Source of the DNA: Capillidium heterosporum
Taxonomy: Eukaryota > Entomophthoromycota > Entomophthoromycetes > Entomophthorales > Capillidiaceae
Assembly (NCBI GenBank): GCA_016630905.1
Contig: WBMQ01000010.1
Coordinates: 186,001-250,000 of the forward strand
DNA length: 64,000 nucleotides
Reading direction: 5' to 3'
Part shown: positions 47,168 to 57,009 of the stretch, piece by piece
Position numbering within the stretch: position 1 is the first letter of the stretch
How the letters are laid out: the number at the start of each line of letters is the position of its first letter
The notes under the pieces: model-generated
Databases searched by the model: none
What the model was told of the DNA's origin: nothing
The model's input: only the letters and a program-made list of their open reading frames with translations
Position numbers and translations under genes: made by a program

Positions 47168-49879
47168 CTAAGATTGTAAACTAGCAGCTTCAGCGTCCTT
47201 GAAGATAAGGTTTAGTTCAGTCCCAATGATATCATCATAGTACTGATGGTAGACCTTACGGTTGAAGGTTGCTAAGTGGTTCAAGTTGCCTCCTAGCTCG
47301 ATAACTTCGCGTAGGACGCAGGCTAAACCATTGGCAGCAAACGTGCTAGGTTCAACCTTTTCACCACCTACTAACTGACGTACGATACGCTGTAAGCGTC
47401 GCGATAACAGCAAATAGACTGGATCCTTGTAGGATAGCGTCTTGTTGACCATGTTATTCAAGAAAGTGCACTGCTCCTCGGTAAGTTCGGTGGCACCAGG
47501 TGCAGTTCTAGTCTGGTAGGGTAATAAAAACTGAGCCAGGTGGGTGGTAATGTTGTCGATGGTAGTGCTTTCATCAAGCAGTAGTATGAACAAAGTCTCC
47601 TTTAGCCTTTGGATAGCCAAGTTGTCTCCTTTGAGCTTATCAGCAACGTTCTGGCTGATCATAACGAGGACAGCAACGACAGCAATACGCTGGAGGGAGT
47701 TTTGGAAGTCGAAAAGGCGGCGCACATCGCAAGTAAAGGTTTCGGGGACAGTATCCATAGTTACTGGATTTTTGGAGAAAAGGAGGGATACGTAAGCGTC
47801 GTTGAAGATACTTTCAAAGCTAGGCCAGGCCGAACGTTTGGTGGCGTTGTTGGGGTCGCGTAAACTCAAGGTCTCCAGCGTCTCCTGGATGCTGACTTTC
47901 AGCCAAGCTTTCGTATTGGTGAGTTGCACCTTACCTTGCTCCAAGTCGGCGTTGAACTTATCGGTTTCGTACTTGTAACCTTGGCTAGCCAACAAGGGGC
48001 GCAATGTGTTGATCTGGTGGTTCATGTGGTCGATCAGCATCAAACCCAACAGTTCAAAAATATCTTGGAAGGCATCAATTGGGTCACTTATTAGACTTAG
48101 CTTGGCAACATCGGGATCCCGTACCGGCGCACACATGACTTTGAGAAGACCTATTATATAGTTGATCCACTCCTTTGGTTCGAACGTATGGCTGTTGATC
48201 TGTTGCTTGACAAGTTCCATGTCAAAGCGCTCTTTGAAGCTCTGTACGAAGTGGCCTTCGGTAGGTAAAAGCTGTAGAATGCGAGTCTTGAGTTCAGACA
48301 TCAATTCGATGAACATTCCAAAATCATTGGATTGGAGGCGGTGGCGAAAGAGGTCGAAAAAGGATCTAGTAGCTACATCGTGGACCCTTTTGAAGGTAGC
48401 ATCACCGTTGGCCTCGAATTTGAATTCTGGATTCATGATGATTTCATGGGCCAACTCGCGGGAGGTGAAGCTGTTGGAAGAGTTGGGGAGTCGGGTAAGC
48501 TTTGGCAGTTCATCAGCAAGCACCTTGATCTCGTTTCCAGAGCTGGAAGTAGAGTCATTGGGCGACATCTCTGGGGCTACCGAATCCAAGTTGCTCTTAG
48601 GTTCACTGCTAGCCAGTTTAGATTCGTCGGCCGAAGATTCAGAAGTGATGAGAGAGTCTCGATACAGCCTACGTTTCTCCTGCAACTCTCTGACGGCTGC
48701 TTCACCACCGATGGCTCGAAGTTGGTTCAAAATATCTTCCCTCTGATTATCGATTTCTTCACACCAGGATTGGGAGGTGGGATCATCTTTAACCTTTAGC
48801 CACAGGTTGTCAAGCTCAAGGTAATGTCGCGTCATATTCTCCAGTAAATTGTGTACATCGGAGGTCTTCCACGCCTCAAAGTTGAAGTAAAATTTGTCCC
48901 ACTGGGCCAAGAACTTGTGCAGCTTGGCGTAAAACCCAGCCTTACCTAAAGATTGAATCCAAACTTCAAAGGATAGGAGCATGTCCTTGGAGGAAGTGTA
49001 AAGTTGCTTGGGCTATATTAAATAAGGGTTAGCTACAAAACATAAATAAATAGTTACCAAACTACTGTCTAACTCTCCTAAAATCTCCAGTGGATGTACC
49101 GAAATGATGTAAGCACATAGGAAAACTTTGACCAAGTTACGGTATTTGTTCTCTTGAGAGTAGAAGGGAGAGGTACTTCGTGCCCGGTCTAAAAGGGAGG
49201 TTACCGAGCTAAGTAGGTCTTTTGATTTCAGTAGACTGGCGATCTCCAAAAAACTCATAGCTGATGCCGAAGTTCTACTCAAGTTGAACGTCTCGAATTT
49301 CTTGATCAAGGGGGTGAAGTGTACCTTGCGCCACCAGTTCTGCAATCGAAGAGCTGCGTCCAAAGGCTCTAAGTTTATTATCTCTGAGTTGGAGTTGATT
49401 CGACTGCGTGCACTCTGTAAATACTGGTTCCTACGCTGTACCGAATGGGACATGCGCATCTCTAACTCCGCTCTACGCTTCTGCTGCTCGTTTTCGAATC
49501 GGATGTTCTGCAATCTAGCAACCTCTTTAGCCCGTTTCACAGCCAATGAACAGTTCTTGACGTGTTTGGCCAAAAGTAGATGTCGCTTAGCTTCGGCCGC
49601 TTGCAGTTCTTTACTCAACTGTTCGCGCTTGTCATTCTCTTGACTCAGTGTACGTTTGCAGTGTAAGCTAATGACGTTCTGGGTGCGGATGTACTGCCTA
49701 GCTAGTTTATTTCGACGTGCATCTAGAAAAGCATTTCGATTCTTTTCAGCTTCTTTGGCGGTAGTTCTTGAACGTAGCTTCCTCGATTGCATACGAGCAT
49801 CCAGGTGGGATGGTCGTTTACTGGTCTGCTGTATGGTCAAGGTGTCGATCTCGAACGAAATATTTTCTTTATCTGACAT
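47168..49879 (-). CDS. SOK1: TCP11/Sok1-type protein
   Basis: Two exons, 49879-49058 and 49012-47168, joined across a 45-nt intron in phase 0 (LDSSL|PKQLYTSS), give 888 residues. The N-terminal 200 residues are highly charged and helical (repeated Arg/Lys/Glu, Gln), with an IQ-like segment ALRLQNWWRKVHF. The C-terminal two thirds match the T-complex protein 11 family: LANSREL-type helices, ELMSELKTRILQLLP and a long helical bundle. In yeast, Sok1 acts in cAMP/PKA signalling; mammalian TCP11 is linked to PKA in sperm. Whether the fungal protein here does this is inferred. Many helices and no membrane segment point to a cytoplasmic or nuclear protein. Confidence 0.8.
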
Positions 49880-51106
49880 GATAGAAAAGGTTGATTAATT
49901 AGATGGATATCGATTAAATAGTGGTTGTTGACTAAGCTTAAAAAATCTAACTGTAAAAGAATGATGTGTTTTGAATCAAGGGAATTTATTTTTGAATTTA
50001 GACTTTGATTTGTAAGCCAATTAGGCTTATGATGCGCTTAAGTTCCTTGGTAATGGAGCCAATCCAAAACTGCACCTTTTAGGTGAAGTTAAATTCGAAA
50101 TCGATCACGTTTTCCAGCAACCTCAGTTGTAAAGTTTGCTTGTCGAATAAGTGGGGTAAAGCTACAAGCTATAACGTCGATTACAATATATTGGGTGCAA
50201 CAAAGCCAAATATTAGGTGATTTGTAAAGGGGATGATTAATTTATTTGAGGAGAGGGAAGTTGGCATTATTAATTCAAAGGATATCTAAAGCCCAGGTTC
50301 CCAACAGCCAAGAAGGGTGACTTTAAAAGCTAGATCATCACTAATTTTTATCTAGACTGTCAAGGTTAGAGACCACTGCTCTAAAGCTTAACATCACTTT
50401 ATCAAGCCTATAACTAAATTTTATAATCCTCTGGTCAGAAGATGCTACAAGGCTAATGCTACTTTAGGTAAATCAAATAAAATTTTGCAAGTTTGGTTAA
50501 AAAACTTGGCACTTTTATTTGAGCAGTAAAGTATAAGGCTTATAGCACTTTTTCTAACTGAGTACTATTTGGATCAGCAAGTCAAATTTGAAAATTATAA
50601 TACAGCAAGCCTGCTTTTGAATGCAGAAGACCAACATTTCTGAAGTAGATTCGGGTAGTTTATTTTTATAAAGTATTTAGGTACAGTAAGTTGGAGTACT
50701 ATAGGTAGTACAACCAACTACATTTACTTAAAAGCCAACAACTTAAATCTTTGATTGCTGGTATAGTTTGAAATTATTGACCTATTCCCATAATTGAGTT
50801 TAATTGGACTGCAATTTCCATATCTGCAATCCTCATAAATTCTAAATTAAACTAATAAACTTTGTGCCAACTCATTAGAAATTCTATTATAAACTTGTGC
50901 CACTTAACTTTTAAACCAAAGTTAGTACCCAAATCTGAACTATCAATTCATCAACAATAAACTATGTATATCCAAATTTAGACAAGGCATATTTTGTTGT
51001 TATAAAGTTTCATCTATGCTATATATACGTATAACACCAACTATAAACAAGGGAAACTTTATTAAATATTCAAATAACCCATCGAAACAATTCGACAACC
51101 TTGCGC
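49880..51106. other. Intergenic
   Basis: Promoter side of the TCP11 gene and 3' side of oxidase copy 5. No coding sequence recognised. Confidence 0.5.
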
Positions 51107-52807
51107 CTACTGACATACCGAGAACTCATCAATCTTCTGACAGCTTGTCAACAACGAACAGTCTGATTTCTTGGAACAGACACAGTAGTCCTGTAGGGCG
51201 CAATGGATAACTCTATTAGGAATTTCAAAAGCATCTTGACCAACACCCAAGATTCGGTTACCAAATTTGTTGCTGAACAGACCGTTGGGATCGAATCGAC
51301 TAGCTGCCTCTTTAAACTTGTTCAAGTTAGCTTCAGGGTACGAAGCCTTCAATATACTGTTCTTAAAGTAGTATAAGCCATTCTTACCCCAGTGAGGGCG
51401 TCCATTGTGCTTGAAGACCAAAAGTTGGATCAAAGCTTGCATGGCGTTCAAGCCGTAAGGTGAAGTAAGGAAAGGATCTAAGCGCATAGGGAAAGTCCAG
51501 TCGATATGGAAGGTCTCTTGACCACTGGACAATGCCAAGGATCCTCTGGAAGCAGGGCTGAATCGGAAAAAGAGACCAATAAGCGGAAAGGCGGTTGGAT
51601 AGTCTTTGAAAAGCTTGTTCATGTCGGTGATGACAGCTGGTAGTTTGGAGAGGCTCAAAGCAATTGAGGATTCGTCAGGTAAGACGGCTAAGGCGGCCAA
51701 TGAAGTCTCCATGGGAATGGAGTTGTCCAAAGGAGGAGCTAGCAAATCAATATCCAAGTTGATTGGATTCTCCCATGGGCAGTGCTTACACTTGTTGGTC
51801 ATCAATCTATAAGCGTAACCGACAGCTGGATTGACAAAGTTTTTAGTAGTACCTTCAGTGAACACGGGGTTCTTTGCCAGTACTGCTATATCCAACTTGT
51901 ACAAGGAGTTCTCGGTCAACTTTTGGATCTCGTGCATGGCAAAGGAGTTGTTGGTAGCCTGGATCAATTCAAAGGCGATCTTGCCACCGATGGCAATGAA
52001 GGGGGATACAGTGGAGATCAAGTTGGTACGGGCATCTCCAGGGACATTTTGGCTGGAGTCGTAGTACTTACCTTCGGAGATGACTAATCCATGGTTGGTG
52101 GGGAACCACCAGAACTGGAACCAGTCGTTTTGACGGGCCATGTCTACCAACTGAGTAGTGTTCTTGACTAGGATGTCGTCGGTCACGCGGTAGTTGTGGA
52201 CACGCATCTTGAACTGAGGGACTACTTTAAGCTGGACTTCGACAACTATACCTAGGAGACCTAAGTTCACCCGCAGCGCGTCAAAGTGGGGGTCCTGCTC
52301 GGTAATTTTTACCAGCTTGCCGGTGCCGTCGATCATAGTTAGGCCTACTAGGTATTCAGGCAGATTGTTGGGGTGGTTCAACGACGAACCGTGGGCTCCT
52401 AAGCTTATGGCTCCGCCTACCGTAATACCACCGTAGGCGGGGATGTGCTTGATAGTGTAGCCTTGGCTATGTAAGACATCCATAGCGTCGATGAGCTCCA
52501 AACCGGTGCCTAGGGTTACTGTGGAATCCTCCTTATTCAAGACTACTTTATTGAAGTTGCTGAGGTGGATGGGGATGCCGTCGGTGCAGATGGTGTCGGT
52601 GATGGAGTGGCGGCTACCTACTACCTTGACCTTGGTGTTGGTGGCAATTGCTTTGTTGACTAAATTCTGTAGTTCGGTTAGGTCTTTGGGGATTTGGATT
52701 GCTGTCTTGGATTGACATTCAATCTTCTCCTGGTAACTCTTGTAAGTGAACCCTTGAACTTGGATCGCCAACACCGGGAGTATGGTAATTAGATTTGAAA
52801 ACTTCAT
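51107..52807 (-). CDS. Secreted GulLO-type FAD-linked oxidase, copy 5 (intact)
   Basis: 566 residues, single exon. Predicted to oxidise an aldonolactone or related sugar with O2, giving H2O2; the real substrate is unknown. Signal peptide MKFSNLITILPVLAIQVQG. The FAD (PCMH) domain holds GSRHS with His67, the expected covalent FAD site in this superfamily, and FGG/YGGITVGG with GAHGSSL. An ALO-type C-terminal domain holds RPHWGKNG and FDPNGLFSNKFGNRILG. The Cys-rich end CALQDYCVCSKKSDC is typical of plant L-gulono-1,4-lactone oxidases (GulLO), not of the yeast arabinonolactone oxidase. It is nearly identical to copy 4 on the opposite strand. Strong GC-ending codon bias suggests high expression. 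Confidence 0.9.
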   Translation of the reverse strand: MKFSNLITILPVLAIQVQGFTYKSYQEKIECQSKTAIQIPKDLTELQNLVNKAIATNTKVKVVGSRHSITDTICTDGIPIHLSNFNKVVLNKEDSTVTLGTGLELIDAMDVLHSQGYTIKHIPAYGGITVGGAISLGAHGSSLNHPNNLPEYLVGLTMIDGTGKLVKITEQDPHFDALRVNLGLLGIVVEVQLKVVPQFKMRVHNYRVTDDILVKNTTQLVDMARQNDWFQFWWFPTNHGLVISEGKYYDSSQNVPGDARTNLISTVSPFIAIGGKIAFELIQATNNSFAMHEIQKLTENSLYKLDIAVLAKNPVFTEGTTKNFVNPAVGYAYRLMTNKCKHCPWENPINLDIDLLAPPLDNSIPMETSLAALAVLPDESSIALSLSKLPAVITDMNKLFKDYPTAFPLIGLFFRFSPASRGSLALSSGQETFHIDWTFPMRLDPFLTSPYGLNAMQALIQLLVFKHNGRPHWGKNGLYYFKNSILKASYPEANLNKFKEAASRFDPNGLFSNKFGNRILGVGQDAFEIPNRVIHCALQDYCVCSKKSDCSLLTSCQKIDEFSVCQ

Positions 52808-54308
52808 AGCTTCCTTGCTTCCTAGACTGAAGGTTGGTTTTGAGATAGCTGAAGGGTGAGAGGTAAAGTATAATTCAGAATTTCATTCCAATATATATAG
52901 TCTGACGGCTCAACTCCATTAAAGTCAGTCGTTCATTGCGAATAAGTTGTCTGGTCTGGCCTAATAAATTGGACTTTGTGACAAATTGCCATGTATTGCT
53001 CTCAATTTTAGTTCTTTGTTAGTATACCTACACACAGTTTGGCCTACATCTTTACTCCAACTTGCAAGGAATTTCCTAGTTGACAAGTACCTCTACCGAA
53101 ATGTTGACTTCCGACCAATTATCTATAAATATTTGAAATTTTTTGTAACGATCTCAAGATCTTGTAAAGAATAGCAAGAGTTCAGCCGGTAGATACCTGT
53201 GCTATACCTTATGACTCGCCTTTTCATACTCCAATGGAAGTTTTTGAATAAAGTACTATATTTGATCAAAACTTAACTTATCCAGCTATTAGCCAAATGG
53301 AGTCTTTACAGCTATCCTTTGAACCTATTTTTTGATAGAGTTGAGGAAGGAAGCTTAAAAATGTGCTATGAAGCTTCATAAATCGAAAGGCAAATTGTTA
53401 GGATCGGATGGTAGGTTGTTGCCAAAGCTCTTTTACTTGTGCTAGTACCAACTGTTTAGATTTATGGAATAGGTTAAATAACCTTGAGCTAGCTTCTCGG
53501 ACCTATAGCACTTCTCTTTATATATTCTACTTGGTGTAGGATCCTAGGTTATTTATCTTTCGAGGTTTTCTAATAAATAGTTGCAAAATTTTATTGAGTT
53601 TTGGTGGTTGATTCCAAGGAGAAATGAGCAAATTGATGGAAATCAAAGTACTATCACATCTCATCCTTCCTCGAATAGCGACCTATGAGGCCTTGGGCTA
53701 AAATACAGTTATTTTTAGGGAATAGAAAGGTATCTTCCGCAAGGTTACGCCAAAAAACTATAAAAATAACTTGGCTTTGAAAGATTCGATCTAGAATTTA
53801 TATCGAATCTATTGTAGAAGTTTCACTTCAAGTTCCAAAAGAAAGTGTTATGGTAAGTCAATCGCATTCCACATTAAATAAACAATTTCCATTTGGTATA
53901 ATGAAGGTAAATCTACCACGAGATAATACCTTACTTAGCACTGATCTAGCCATCTAGCTTCCTAAATAAAAGTTCAAGTTTGCAGTTACCGATCTCCCCC
54001 AAAGTTTAAGGCAAAGCTATTAAACTATATGGGGTAGTAAACTTTGTTGCTGGAGATCACTTTTGTACCCTTAAATCCATACGAAAAGTAATCCTACCTC
54101 ATCAAATTTACGATGGTAGGCCCTAGTTTAATTAGAGTAAGGCTAATAGCCTAACACCTTTGTATATGTATGTTGTAACTGGTATTTATCTCAGTTTTTG
54201 ATTTAGAAAGGCTAGCTTTAAAAGGTAGTATATATCTGATATAAAATCTAGCCCAAGGTAAATTTCTAAATTTTGTTTCCATCTTTTCAACTTATTATAC
54301 GATATAGA
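52808..54308. other. Intergenic, divergent promoter region
   Basis: Between divergent oxidase copies 5 and 6. Minus-strand TATATATA around 52891-52899 serves copy 5; TATATATC near 54229 may serve copy 6. No gene seen. Confidence 0.5.
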
Positions 54309-56048
54309 ATGACAAAAGCAACTATGAGCATTTGGAAGTTAGTACTAGTACTTCCCATCCTAACGATCCACTCCTTCACCTATAACTCCTATCAAGGTAA
54401 GATCGAATGTACTTCAGAAGCTGCAATCCAAACTCCAAGGACGCTACAAGAGCTACAATCGATAGTCAACGATGCCATCAATACCAACACCAAAGTCAAG
54501 GTAGTAGGTAGCCGTCACTCTATAACTGATACTATATGCACCGATGGGATCCCTATCCACCTCAGCAACTTCAACAAAGTTCTCTTGAACAGACAAAGTG
54601 GTACAGCGATTTTAGGTGCAGGCATTGAGCTCATCGACGCATTGAATAGGTTACATGAGCAAGGTTATACTATTAAACATATGGCAGCTTTTGGTGGTAT
54701 CACGATTGGTGGTGCTATAGGCCTAGGTGCTCATGGGTCCTCGTTGAAGCATCCCAACTCACTATCCGAGTACCTAGTGAGTGTTACCATGATTGATGGA
54801 GCCGGAAAGTTAATTAAAGTTACTGATCAAGATCCTGATTTTGATGCTGCAAGAGTAAATTTAGGTCTCTTGGGTATAGTTGTCGAAGTGGAAATTAAAG
54901 TAATACCCCAGTTCAAAATGCGTATGTACAACTACCGAGTTTCCGATAAACTTTTAATTGAAAGTCCCAGTAAATTGATAGATATGGCCCGTAGCAACGA
55001 CTGGTTTCAATTCTGGTGGTTTCCTACCAACAATGGTCTAGTTATCTCGGAAGGTACCTACTATGATGCAAGTGTCAGAGTCAGTGGAGATGCAAGGACT
55101 AACTTAATCTCCAACTTATCCCCTTATTTAGCCATAGGTTCCAAGGTCGCCTTTGAAATCATCCAAGCTGCCAATAACTCTTTAGCAATGAATGAAATTC
55201 AAGATCTGACTGAAAGTTCGTTGTACAAGGTGGATATAGGTGTTGTACTCAAGAGTCCAGTGTTTACCCAAGGTACTTCAAATCAATTCGTCAACCCTGC
55301 TATTGGATACGCTTATCGATTGATGACTAATAAATGTACCAACTGCCCCTGGGATAACCCTCTACCGATTATCGATAGTTTGTTGAATTTACCTTTAGTT
55401 AAAGATATCCCGTTGGTGCCTTCTACAAACATACTTGCCGTCCTACCTGATGAATCCTCGGTTGCTTTAGACTTGAACCGGTTCGAAGATGTCATTCAAG
55501 ATATGAGCTTACTGTTTACTCGATACCCAACTGCGTTCCCACTGATAGGCCTGTTCTTCCGATTTAGCAGGCCTTCTAAAGGGTTAATGGCTATTTCAAA
55601 TGGCCAGGAGACCTTCCACATCGATTGGACTTTCCCTATACGGTTAAATCCCTACAGCACAGCACCTTATGGACTTGATGTTATGCAGGCTTTGATTCAA
55701 CTGCTGGTTTTCAAGCATGGTGGGCGTCCCCATTGGGGTAAAAATGGCTTACATTACTTTAAGAACTCTATAATTTCCAACGCCTACCCTCAAAGCTCTT
55801 TGACAAAGTTTAAAAATGCAGTAAAGAGGTTTGATCCAGATGGTCTGTTTAACAATAGGTTTGGTAATCGCATTTTGGGTATCGGTGAAGATGCTTTCGA
55901 TATCCCTGATAAGGTTGGTCATTGTGCTTTGCAAGACTACTGTATATGTTCCAAGATTTCGACTGTTCTATCTCAACCAGTTGTGGAAAGATTATGGAGT
56001 ATTCAGTTTGTATGTAGAGTAGAAGGATATAAGAGTGTTGGAGTTTAA
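54309..56048 (+). CDS. GulLO-type FAD oxidase, copy 6, altered C-terminus
   Basis: Starts at the first ATG, 54309 (MTKATMSIWK...); 54324 is an alternative that begins right at the signal peptide. All catalytic landmarks are present: GSRHS, FGGITIGG, GAHGSSLKH, FQFWWFPTN, RPHWGKNG and FDPDGLFNNRFGNRILG. After CALQDYCICSK the frame departs from the family. A missing base near 55951-55960 replaces the conserved Cys-rich end, and the frame stops at 56048. In the neighbouring frame the normal ending (DCSISTSC...YSVCM) is present, with a stop at 56015-56017. Only the last about 20 residues are affected, so the enzyme could still fold if the change is real. Confidence 0.85.
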   Translation: MTKATMSIWKLVLVLPILTIHSFTYNSYQGKIECTSEAAIQTPRTLQELQSIVNDAINTNTKVKVVGSRHSITDTICTDGIPIHLSNFNKVLLNRQSGTAILGAGIELIDALNRLHEQGYTIKHMAAFGGITIGGAIGLGAHGSSLKHPNSLSEYLVSVTMIDGAGKLIKVTDQDPDFDAARVNLGLLGIVVEVEIKVIPQFKMRMYNYRVSDKLLIESPSKLIDMARSNDWFQFWWFPTNNGLVISEGTYYDASVRVSGDARTNLISNLSPYLAIGSKVAFEIIQAANNSLAMNEIQDLTESSLYKVDIGVVLKSPVFTQGTSNQFVNPAIGYAYRLMTNKCTNCPWDNPLPIIDSLLNLPLVKDIPLVPSTNILAVLPDESSVALDLNRFEDVIQDMSLLFTRYPTAFPLIGLFFRFSRPSKGLMAISNGQETFHIDWTFPIRLNPYSTAPYGLDVMQALIQLLVFKHGGRPHWGKNGLHYFKNSIISNAYPQSSLTKFKNAVKRFDPDGLFNNRFGNRILGIGEDAFDIPDKVGHCALQDYCICSKISTVLSQPVVERLWSIQFVCRVEGYKSVGV

Positions 56049-57009
56049 TTTATATAAAGCAGGTTTAATTCATTTATTTATAAGATTGAATCTTCTTTGA
56101 TAGATAATGATATTATTTCTTAACTTGGTGCATGGCTATAACTCCACAAAAGTATATTGAACTATAATAGTGTAGACCGTGCTTTTTGGTTTAATAGACT
56201 ACCTTTGAGGAAATCCAATATATTCTGTAAAACTTGCCTCGTAATGCTTTTGGTTTGGAATTGATGGATTTTCTTGTCACCACTAAACTTCAACCTATTA
56301 GTACTTTGTAATAGGTTGAAAGCTTATTCTAAACTTAGTTTGTAGGCTGACAGGTAATATTAGATATCAATAAAAGCATCAACCAATTTCTTCCAAATGA
56401 AAAACAATCTAGCGAATGGAAGATGTAGGATAAAGGGTGGTTTAGACTTGTACCAAGTATAGGAGTTCCTTCAAAGGTTATTGGAAGCAGAATTGAATTA
56501 ATGCTGTTAGGTGAAAATTTTATTTGTCTTCAAATGCATCCTAAGTGAATATTGAAAATTCGTTGAAATCACAATTTTGCACTCCACAAATTAATTGTAC
56601 TCCATACTATAAATTTATTTGCATGGTATAGCCCCAGCCTGATAAGGGAGGCTGTGCTATAGGATGCTGCCTTAAATAGCTTACTGAACAGCACTTGACT
56701 TCAAAAATTTCAAGCCCGGCTACTGAAGCTTCACAAGCCAAATATGGCAACTTGGAATTTTAACTTGGGGTAGCTGTAGCACAACAGTATATCCAAAAAA
56801 TTGTGACTGGGTGCTAATTATAATTGAGATGGAGCATTAATACCATGGAGGTATTTAACAGATGATGGGACCTGCAACTGTCCTTCACTTTAAAACTCGA
56901 ATCAAAAGTTTGGAAATATCACTTACAACAGAAGCGCATCTTCCAACTTACCTATACTCATTTTCAATTTTGTAAACAAAGTCACCTAACGTAGAAGAAA
57001 AACAGGCGT
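56049..57009. other. Intergenic between tandem oxidase copies 6 and 7
   Basis: AT-rich; no coding sequence or repeat recognised. Confidence 0.5.

Noticed and set aside
48162-48746. 194-residue plus-strand open frame over the TCP11 gene
   Set aside because: Antisense shadow of a conserved helical gene; Ser-rich low-complexity product.
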